53,123 nucleotides of DNA from Bacteroidales bacterium (lineage in GTDB: Bacteria > Bacteroidota > Bacteroidia > Bacteroidales > Marinilabiliaceae). Below, in pieces: positions 27,450-33,924 of this stretch; position 1 is the first letter of the stretch; every line of letters begins with the position of its first letter. Where the stretch lies: NCBI GenBank assembly GCA_024401295.1, contig JAKSLG010000018.1, positions 1 through 53,123 of the forward strand, written 5' to 3'. The position numbers were made by a program, and so were the translations under genes. The notes beneath the pieces are model-generated. The model made no database searches. It had not been told where the DNA came from and worked only from the letters and a program-made list of their open reading frames with translations.

Positions 27450-29777
27450 ATGAAAAATATCCAAATCCTAATTTTCGCCTTTTTGCTTTGTGTGTGCGAT
27501 GTGGCTGCACAAAAGATATATGGCAAGATCACCGACGCTCAGACTGGCGAATCGCTCGTTGGTGCAACGATATATGTTGCATCACAGTCGAAAGGCACAA
27601 CCACAGACATCGATGGAAAATATTCTCTTCCATTGCCAAATGGAAGTTATGTTGTTTCATTCTCTTTCATGGGCTATGAAACCGAAACCATCACTGTAAA
27701 TGTCAAGGGCAACACCTCTTTAAATGTGAGACTTAACTCTTCATCGAGAAATATCGATGAGATTGTTGTTACGTCGCAGAACAAGCAGGAGCAGCTCTCA
27801 AAACCGGAGATGGGCGTCGAGAAACTGCAGTCGAAGACAATCAAGAGCGTTCCTGTTCTGCTTGGCGAGACCGATGTCATCAAGGTGATGCAGCTCATGC
27901 CAGGAGTACAGGCCGCAAGCGAGGGAAGCACAGGCTTCAGCGTGCGAGGCGGCAATCCCGATCAGAACCTTGTTCTGCTCGATGGTTCAACCATCTACAA
28001 TGCAGGCCACTTCATGGGCTTCTTCTCGGTTTTCAACAATGATGCCGTCAACGATGTCAAACTCTATAAGGGCGATATACCAGCAAGTTATGGTGGCCGA
28101 CTTTCATCATTGCTTGAGGTTAACATGAAAGATGGCGACAAGCAAAACTATCATCTTAACGGCGGTGTCGGACTCATTTCGTCGCGACTGACCATCGACG
28201 GCCCGATAGTGAAAAACCGAACGTCGTTTCTTGCGAGTGCACGACGCACATATTTTGATATCTTCCTGCCGTTTGCGACAAACGAATCGGCCCGCGAGAG
28301 CAGCATATATTTCTACGACCTCAACGCGAGAATCTCGCATAAGATAAACGACAACAACCATATTTTTGCAAGCGGTTATCTCGGTCGCGACCTCTTCGAC
28401 TATCCTATTGCAGGAATGGCATTCGGCAATAAGTCGGCTTCGCTTCGATGGAGCCATATCTTCAATCAGAAGAACTATCTCAACGTCACGTTCCATGCCG
28501 TCAACAGCGACTACGATCTGACCATGGATTTCGATGCGGCATCGAAAGCTTCTCTCACGTCTGTGATCAAGGACCTCTCGTTGCGTGCCGATTTCAGCTC
28601 GAATGTGGGAATGACGCATGCTCTGGTCTATGGTTTTCAGGTGACACGTCATGGTTTTCAACCAGGATCGGCTCGCGGTGGCGGCAGCATGGCACTCTTT
28701 GGCGAAATTGTCATGCCGGAAAACAAGGCGATAGAGACATCGGTCTTCATCGGCAATACCGAGACGATCGGCACGTCGCTGACGCTTCGCTATGGTCTGC
28801 GTCTCTCAACGTTCCACAACTACGGACCAACAACTCTATATAAGTACGACAGCGAATATAATCTTTCCGAAGAGATTGAAAAAGGCAGTGGTTTCTACCA
28901 TAACAACTTTGGCATTGAACCTCGCTTCGCATTGTCATATCTCCTGAATGAACACTCTTCAATCAAAGCTTCATATACACGTACCTATCAGTATATGCAA
29001 CAGGCAAGTGTGTCATCGTCCGGCACGCCGATGGATGTGTGGTATATGGCTTCGCCGAACGTCAAGCCACAGCTCTCTGATCAGGTCTCCATGGGCTATT
29101 TCCACAACCTTATGGAAAACCGTATCGAGCTCTCTTTTGAGACATTCTACAAGGCGATGCAGCATACCATCGACTTCAAGGATCATCCGCATGTGATGCT
29201 CAATAAGTACCTCGAAGGTCAGTTGCGTTTTGGCAGTTCGCGTTCGTATGGCATCGAGCTTATGGCCAAGGCCGATTTCGGCCGATGGAACGGATGGGTG
29301 AGCTATACGCTGTCGCGTGCCGACCGCAAGATCGACGGCATCAACAACGGCAATCGCTACCTCTCGCCTTACAATCACACACACGATGCAAGCATCGTGG
29401 CGTCATATCGCTTCAACGACCGCATAAGCGCATCGGGCAACTGGGTCTTCATCAGCGGTGCACCGACAACATTCCCTGTGGCACGTTATGAAGTCGGAGG
29501 CGAAATCGTCCCGTACTATTCGTCACGCAACGGCGACCGGATGCCAAACTATCATCGTCTCGACCTCTCGCTGACCATTCAATGCAAGAACAATCCTCGC
29601 CGCCGATGGAAAGGCGAATGGGTCTTCTCGTTCTATAATGCCTATAACCACCACAACACGTGGGCCATCCATTTTGAAAGGCAGGACGACGAGGTTGAAA
29701 ACACATACGTCATAAAAGCAAAGAGCGTATATCTCTTCCCGATAATCCCATCTGTCTCATACAATTTTAAATTCTGA
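27450..29777 (+). CDS. TonB-dependent outer-membrane receptor with carboxypeptidase-like N-domain
   Basis: 775 residues from the ATG at 27450. This start gives a signal peptide (MKNIQILIFAFLLCVCDVAA) and lies just after a good promoter. Next comes a CarboxypepD_reg-like domain (about 22-100: GKITDAQTGESLVGATIYV, FSFMGYETETI). A plug domain follows (about 130-220: MQLMPGVQAASEGSTGFSVR, NLVLLDGSTIYNAGH). The rest is an outer-membrane beta barrel of about 550 residues ending in SYNFKF, with a terminal aromatic residue. It imports a large or scarce nutrient using TonB energy. The following gene is a DUF4249 lipoprotein six bases away, a known partner arrangement distinct from SusC/SusD. The substrate is unknown; no enzymes adjoin it. 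Confidence 0.93.
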   Translation: MKNIQILIFAFLLCVCDVAAQKIYGKITDAQTGESLVGATIYVASQSKGTTTDIDGKYSLPLPNGSYVVSFSFMGYETETITVNVKGNTSLNVRLNSSSRNIDEIVVTSQNKQEQLSKPEMGVEKLQSKTIKSVPVLLGETDVIKVMQLMPGVQAASEGSTGFSVRGGNPDQNLVLLDGSTIYNAGHFMGFFSVFNNDAVNDVKLYKGDIPASYGGRLSSLLEVNMKDGDKQNYHLNGGVGLISSRLTIDGPIVKNRTSFLASARRTYFDIFLPFATNESARESSIYFYDLNARISHKINDNNHIFASGYLGRDLFDYPIAGMAFGNKSASLRWSHIFNQKNYLNVTFHAVNSDYDLTMDFDAASKASLTSVIKDLSLRADFSSNVGMTHALVYGFQVTRHGFQPGSARGGGSMALFGEIVMPENKAIETSVFIGNTETIGTSLTLRYGLRLSTFHNYGPTTLYKYDSEYNLSEEIEKGSGFYHNNFGIEPRFALSYLLNEHSSIKASYTRTYQYMQQASVSSSGTPMDVWYMASPNVKPQLSDQVSMGYFHNLMENRIELSFETFYKAMQHTIDFKDHPHVMLNKYLEGQLRFGSSRSYGIELMAKADFGRWNGWVSYTLSRADRKIDGINNGNRYLSPYNHTHDASIVASYRFNDRISASGNWVFISGAPTTFPVARYEVGGEIVPYYSSRNGDRMPNYHRLDLSLTIQCKNNPRRRWKGEWVFSFYNAYNHHNTWAIHFERQDDEVENTYVIKAKSVYLFPIIPSVSYNFKF

Positions 29778-29783
29778 TTTACA

Positions 29784-30626
29784 ATGAAATATATCGCCTT
29801 ATTTATATCGTCTCTTTTAATCCTGTCGGCATGTTCTGAAGATATCGATCTGACACTCAGCACGACACATCCGTTCTTTGTTGTCGATGGTCATATCTGC
29901 GACGAGGTGTCGCCATACAACTTTGTCAGACTGACAATGTCGTCGGACTATTTCCAGAATACGGAATCGCCGGCCGTCCGTGGCGCGTCGGTCGTGATAA
30001 ACGATGGCGAACAGGACATTGTCTTCGAAGAGCAGGAGCCAGGCTATTACATGGCACCGGCCTTTTTTGCCGGCATGCACGGGAAGACATATCATCTGAT
30101 AATCTCAAACGTTGATATTGATGGCGATGGGGTTAATGAAAGCTACACTGCCGAAAGTGTCATGCCCCCTACATATGGCATCGACTCTGTGAAATGTACC
30201 TACGACAACTTCTTGGAAATCTACAAGATAGGCATGTATGCCCATGAGGATACTTCGACAGAGAACTTCTATATGTTTGGCTATTCATATAACGATTCGC
30301 TCGTCTGCGACTCATACCTCGACTATGCCATAACCGACGATTCGTATTTCAGCAGCGACTACTGCTGGGGCGCAACTATCAGCACTCTGAGAGAGGATTT
30401 CCTCAAGAGCGGCGTCATCAACGTTGGCGATACTATCACCGTTCATGCCCTTTCTATCAACGAAGATCTTTTCAAATACATAGCCGCTGTTGATGACATC
30501 GACAGTGGCTCGAATCCGATGTTCAGCAGCACGCCGGCCAATGCCGTCGGCAACATCAGCAATGGCGCTCTCGGTTTTTTCACGGCCATGGCTGTCGTTC
30601 ATGTTCAGTGTTTTGTAGAAAAATAA
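29784..30626 (+). CDS. DUF4249 lipoprotein, partner of the TonB receptor
   Basis: 280 residues with a lipoprotein signal (IALFISSLLILSACSED): lipobox Cys at about 17, followed by Ser-Glu-Asp, a sequence that in Bacteroidetes favours surface export. The body is beta-rich (FFVVDGHICDEVSPYNFVRL, VVINDGEQDIVFEEQEPGYY, YHLIISNVDIDGDG), as in the DUF4249 family whose members sit next to TonB receptors. It is likely a surface-exposed accessory that helps capture the receptor's cargo. It shares the operon with the receptor. No T-rich terminator directly follows; a repeat fragment begins 30 bases downstream. Confidence 0.85.
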   Translation: MKYIALFISSLLILSACSEDIDLTLSTTHPFFVVDGHICDEVSPYNFVRLTMSSDYFQNTESPAVRGASVVINDGEQDIVFEEQEPGYYMAPAFFAGMHGKTYHLIISNVDIDGDGVNESYTAESVMPPTYGIDSVKCTYDNFLEIYKIGMYAHEDTSTENFYMFGYSYNDSLVCDSYLDYAITDDSYFSSDYCWGATISTLREDFLKSGVINVGDTITVHALSINEDLFKYIAAVDDIDSGSNPMFSSTPANAVGNISNGALGFFTAMAVVHVQCFVEK

Positions 30627-30656
30627 TGCTGCCTTCCTTCGTGATCTTCCAGTTGC

Positions 30657-30830
30657 AATATTGTTTGGCATAGGCTTCGGCTTTGCATGTTGTATCTTCT
30701 TACTTGGTTTTGTCTTCATTAGCTTACGCTCAGCATCGCAGTCATTTTTAGCTCTGGAAATGCCGGCGACGAGCTCTCTTTTGCTTCGTTTTCTCTGAGC
30801 GGCACAGAGAAAATGAAGAGGAAACTAAGC
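30657..30830. repeat. Dispersed intergenic repeat, fragment D
   Basis: A rearranged fragment. A degenerate start module (GGCATAGGCTTCGGC) and CATTAGCTTACGCTCAGC lie in forward orientation. The segment GCCGGCGACGAGCTCTC to TCTGAGCGGCACAGAG follows in reverse orientation relative to copy A. Mosaic structure, no gene. Confidence 0.55.
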
Positions 30831-30953
30831 ATGCAAGGACAGAGCCTATTTAAAAAAAAGCAACATTTTAGACATTGTTTCGTAAAAATGAACAACAAGT
30901 GCATTCCATAAAAGAAACATGTTGAAATATTTGCAAGAAACAAATAAAATATT

Positions 30954-30985
<32 letters not shown>

Positions 30986-31010
30986 GGCCTTAGGCCTATA
31001 CGATAAAATA

Positions 31011-31062
31011 ACGACGAGGGCATACCCATGCGCGATGAGCGCATCGGGTGTGCCCTCGTTGT
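31011..31062. terminator. Long hairpin, possible bidirectional terminator
   Basis: About 23 paired bases (ACGACGAGGGCATACCC then ATGCGC on the left, GCGCAT then GGGTGTGCCCTCGTTGT on the right, one bulge). The flank TTATTTTAT on the reverse side and TTTCT on the forward side give only weak T tails. It may end the receptor/DUF4249 transcript. Confidence 0.45.
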
Positions 31063-31081
31063 TTCTGCGTGGTCCAATGCC

Positions 31082-31161
31082 GTAGAGACGTCGCATGCGG
31101 CGTCTTTACAAAACGTGCAGAATGTCCAATCGCCCGTAGAGACGGTGTGTACACCGTCTTA
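31082..31161. repeat. Two GTAGAGACG palindromes
   Basis: 31082-31109 (GTAGAGACG, core TCGCATGCGG, CGTCTTTAC) and 31136-31161 (AGACGGTGT-GT-ACACCGTCT perfect). They have the same outer arms with different cores, spaced about 54 bases start to start, and lie directly ahead of the 75-bp element at 31190. Confidence 0.7.
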
Positions 31162-31189
31162 TGCGAAATGTGGTTGAAACCAATCGGCC

Positions 31190-31264
31190 GTAGAGACGTT
31201 TGATCAAACGTCTTGAAAAATAAAGACACAATGTGGTTGAAGACGTTTTATAAAACGTCTCTAC
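31190..31264. mobile_element. 75-bp palindromic MITE-like element, copy 1
   Basis: The ends are inverted (GTAGAGACGTTT ... AAACGTCTCTAC). Each half contains a perfect 20-base palindrome: AGACGTTTGATCAAACGTCT at 31193-31212 and AGACGTTTTATAAAACGTCT at 31241-31260. Copy 2 at 31844-31917 is identical except for one missing A. It has no coding capacity. It could be a miniature transposable or REP-like element mobilised in trans; target-site duplications are not evident. Confidence 0.65.
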
Positions 31265-31311
31265 GCAAATAAAACGACAATTAACAAGAATACAAACAAT
31301 TAAAAACAGAA

Positions 31312-31830
31312 ATGCCAATGAGAAAGAAAATCTTCTCTCTGCTAACGATGCTGACAGTCAGCCTCGCAGCCATGGCCGATGATGTTCCGGGCGTCACCGT
31401 CGAATACCTCGACGCAGGCAGCGCCTCCTACGTTCAGGCCATAAGCGCCATAGGGCGCATCGAGTTCAAGGATGGCAATGCCACCATCGTCTTCAAGGAT
31501 GCTGAGGCCGGCACCGAAGACCTCGGCTCCATCTCGGCCATCCGTCGCATCTCCTTCGGTGCCGTCAGCGAAAGCGACATCACCGAGGACGACGACACAC
31601 CGACCGCCATCACCACAGAACGCAAGGTCAGCGTTAGCGCCTATCCAAACCCTACGGCCGACCATCTCCACATCAGCGGTTTGGCAGACGGACAGCAGGT
31701 GCGCCTCTTCACGTCCGACGGCCGTCTGACCCTTGTCGGAACATCGGCCGACATCGACCTCACTGGCATGCCCAACGGCATCTACCTCCTGCAGGTCGGC
31801 AAGGATGTAATCAAGGTCATCAAGAAATAA
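31312..31830 (+). CDS. Small secreted protein with type IX secretion sorting domain
   Basis: 172 residues from the first ATG; a second ATG two codons on (31318) would start the signal peptide directly (MRKKIFSLLTMLTVSLAAMA). A region of about 75 residues follows (VEYLDAGSASYVQAISAIGR, EDLGSISAIRRISF) with the same IGRIEF/ISAIRRISF-type strands twice. The C-terminal 70 residues are a type A T9SS sorting domain (VSAYPNPTADHLHIS, GQQVRLFTSDGRL, LTGMPNGIYLLQVG, IKVIKK). It should cross the outer membrane by T9SS and be attached or released. Function is unknown; the mature part is tiny. It is bracketed by the two MITE-like elements and precedes the coiled-coil/Fib_succ_major gene. Confidence 0.82.
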   Translation: MPMRKKIFSLLTMLTVSLAAMADDVPGVTVEYLDAGSASYVQAISAIGRIEFKDGNATIVFKDAEAGTEDLGSISAIRRISFGAVSESDITEDDDTPTAITTERKVSVSAYPNPTADHLHISGLADGQQVRLFTSDGRLTLVGTSADIDLTGMPNGIYLLQVGKDVIKVIKK

Positions 31831-31843
31831 AAGACCAATTGGT

Positions 31844-31917
31844 GTAGAGACGTTTGATCAAACGTCTTGAAAAATAAGACACAATGTGGTTGAAGACGTT
31901 TTATAAAACGTCTCTAC
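31844..31917. mobile_element. 74-bp palindromic MITE-like element, copy 2
   Basis: A direct repeat of 31190-31264 (one base shorter) with the same terminal inverted repeats and the same two perfect palindromes. It lies between the T9SS cargo gene and the next surface gene. The two copies flank the cargo gene like the ends of a composite cassette. Confidence 0.65.
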
Positions 31918-31954
31918 GCAACAAAATGTAAAAACAATAAAAAACGAAAATACA

Positions 31955-33088
31955 ATGAAAAGAATTTTCATTTCAGCCCTCGCACTCTTAGGTATGGGTG
32001 TCATGGCTAACGCACAGGAAAAGGTGACTATCCACAACGGCTCAGAGAGCTATGTGACAAACGTAGAATACATAACATTTGATGCTACTGATGCTGATGA
32101 TGCTGTTTCGGTTTCAGCACTTCAGACTGAAATCACAACGTTGACGGGAGAAAAGACAACGCTCGAGGGTCAGGTGTCGACGTTGACCAGTGAGAAAGCT
32201 GAACTTGCAACTGCAAAGACCACTCTCGAAGGTCAGGTATCGACATTGACAAGCGAGAAGGCTGAACTGGCAACTGCAAAGACGACCCTCGAAGGTCAGG
32301 TATCGACATTGACAAGCGAGAAGGCTGAACTTGCAACTGCTAAGACAACACTCGAGGGTCAGGTATCAACCTTGACAAGCGAGAAGACAGCTTTAGAGAC
32401 AAAAGTAAAGTCGATGGAATATGCACTTGGTGAAAGAGCAAAGGTTCACGAGTATGTTGATTTGGGTCTTACAAGTGGCACCCTCTGGGCGACAATGAAT
32501 GTAGGTGCATCAAGTCCTGAAGACTATGGCGACTATTTTGCATGGGGCGAGACTGCGCCTAAAAGTGACTATAGCTGGAGTACATATTTCGACACCAATG
32601 ATGGAGGAAAAACTTTCTCCAAGTACAAAAATATTGGAGGTAAAAAAGAACTCGACGATGCCGACGATGTAGCCGTTCAGGCATGGGGCGGAGCGTGGAA
32701 GATGCCGACCAAGACTCAGCAGGACGAGCTCTGTAACGAGTGTTACTGGGTCTGGACTTCTTCTTACAACGGCAAGAGTGTTAATGGCTATATAGTTTAC
32801 AAGGCAAAGAGCGACAGCGACAAGGGAAAGAAGATCTATAGCGGCAGTACTCCATCAGCCGACTATGATGTTGCTACGGATGCCCATATTTTCCTGCCCG
32901 CTGCGGGCTATCGCGACAGTGGCAACCTCGGCTACGTAGGTGGCCGCGGCTACTTTGGGTCGCGTTCGCTCAACACGAACTTCTCCAACAACGCGTACGA
33001 GTTGTACTTCTACTCGAGCGGCGTGCTCACGAGCGGCAGCAACCGAAGCTACGGTCTGTCGGTTCGTCCCGTCTGCCCAGGTAAGTAA
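31955..33088 (+). CDS. Secreted coiled-coil protein with C-terminal Fib_succ_major domain
   Basis: 377 residues. A signal peptide (MKRIFISALALLGMGVMANA) is followed by a short beta segment (VTNVEYITFDA). A coiled coil at about 50-160 is made of three exact 21-residue repeats plus a partial fourth (unit TTLEGQVSTLTSEKAELATA plus Lys), i.e. three heptads each. The last 225 residues are a Fib_succ_major domain (YVDLGLTSGTLWATMNVGA, YFAWGETAPKSDYSW, WGGAWKMPT, FLPAAGYR, GLSVRPVC). The stalk would hold the lectin-like head away from the cell. The head is very close to that of the gene at the window start except in a hypervariable block. Unlike that gene it ends four residues after RPVC, without the shared tail. 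A terminator follows. Confidence 0.85.
   Translation: MKRIFISALALLGMGVMANAQEKVTIHNGSESYVTNVEYITFDATDADDAVSVSALQTEITTLTGEKTTLEGQVSTLTSEKAELATAKTTLEGQVSTLTSEKAELATAKTTLEGQVSTLTSEKAELATAKTTLEGQVSTLTSEKTALETKVKSMEYALGERAKVHEYVDLGLTSGTLWATMNVGASSPEDYGDYFAWGETAPKSDYSWSTYFDTNDGGKTFSKYKNIGGKKELDDADDVAVQAWGGAWKMPTKTQQDELCNECYWVWTSSYNGKSVNGYIVYKAKSDSDKGKKIYSGSTPSADYDVATDAHIFLPAAGYRDSGNLGYVGGRGYFGSRSLNTNFSNNAYELYFYSSGVLTSGSNRSYGLSVRPVCPGK
32156..32389 (+). repeat. 63-bp in-frame tandem repeat (coiled-coil stalk)
   Basis: Three full units at 32156-32218, 32219-32281 and 32282-32344, and a partial one to 32389. Each encodes 21 residues, exactly three heptads, so gain or loss of units changes stalk length without a frameshift or loss of heptad phase. 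Confidence 0.9.
32951..33052 (+). other. Hypervariable block of the Fib_succ_major domain (candidate DGR variable region)
   Basis: The counterpart of 481-582. The block is rich in NNC codons (tac, aac, ttc, tcc, agc), and the substitutions against the other gene fall mainly on codon positions 1 and 2. It is located, as in known DGR targets, at the extreme 3' end of the gene. No template repeat is found in the window. Confidence 0.4.
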
Positions 33089-33111
33089 TCATCCAATGTC
33101 ATGAATCACTT

Positions 33112-33139
33112 AAGGCTGCCCATTGGGCGGCCTTTTTTT
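33112..33139 (+). terminator. Rho-independent terminator
   Basis: Stem GGCTGCCC with GGGCGGCC (G-U pair), loop ATT and seven T, 24 bases after the stop codon. Confidence 0.85.
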
Positions 33140-33156
33140 GTGGCACAACATTTTTT

Positions 33157-33181
33157 TGCAAGGCAGGAGCCTACGCCGAAC
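33157..33181 (-). repeat. Extra copy of the repeat start module
   Basis: The reverse complement reads TTCGGCGTAGGCTCCTGCC, the module that opens copies A, B and C. Here it is alone; 33182-33341 shows no gene and no other recognised feature. Confidence 0.5.
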
Positions 33182-33341
33182 AGAGGTCGCGAATCGTACT
33201 AGCCTCTAATCGATAACGCTAATCCTTCGAGATGCCTTCGGGATCCGTTCGAGATGGTCGTGCAGATATTGCGAGGAAAATTGTGACGCGAAAGGGTAGG
33301 GCATTTGTGAACAAAAAGCGGCACCGAAGTGAAGTTGCTTT

Positions 33342-33857
33342 CCCCCAAATGGCTTCAACGAAGCCATAAGTGTCGCCTTGACCTGTTGTTTTTAGTGAGA
33401 AGAACGTCAAGAGAGAAATGCCGCCTCAGTGGAGTGACACCGCTCAAGCAAAAAGTCACCTTCAAAAATGGCTTCAACGAAGCCATGAAAGTCGCCTTGA
33501 GCCTGTGAAGAACATAAAGAGAAAAAATGCCGCCTCAGTGGAGTGCCGTTAAAAGATTTCGCCCGGAGAGCCGTTAAACGACCGGTGCCGTTCAACGAGC
33601 GGAGCGAGGCGTTTTAGCGGTCGTAGGCTCGCAGCAGAAATCTTAGGCACGGAAGTGCTGCGGCAGAGTCTTTTCTTTGCTTCGGTTTCTTTTCTGACGG
33701 ACAGAAAAGAAATGAAGAGAAGGCTCATGAAAAAAAATGCCGGCGACGAGCTCTCTTTTGCTTCGTTTTCTCTGAGCGGCACAGAAAAGACTGCACAGCT
33801 GAGCGTAAGCTAATGAACATAAAACTATATTCAAGGCAGGAGCCTACGCCGAACAAC
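33342..33857 (-). repeat. Dispersed intergenic repeat, copy B (arm of the long inverted repeat)
   Basis: The reverse complement of 14161-14673 with few differences. Together with the adjoining terminator and the BspA-like gene it mirrors the arrangement at 11084-14673. Confidence 0.8.
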
Positions 33858-33866
33858 ATAATCGCA

Positions 33867-33900
33867 TAAAAAAACGACGCCAAGTCAAAACCTGGCGTCG
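33867..33900 (-). terminator. Rho-independent terminator
   Basis: On the reverse strand, stem CGACGCCAGG with CTTGGCGTCG around TTTTGA, then seven T. It is the twin of the terminator at 14116-14148 and ends BspA-like gene 2. Confidence 0.85.
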
Positions 33901-33924
33901 CCTATAAACTTATTACTTTAAAAC

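Noticed and set aside
31082-31264. Possible CRISPR array
   Set aside because: The units are palindromes with varying cores and related spacers, not constant repeats with unique spacers; no cas genes.
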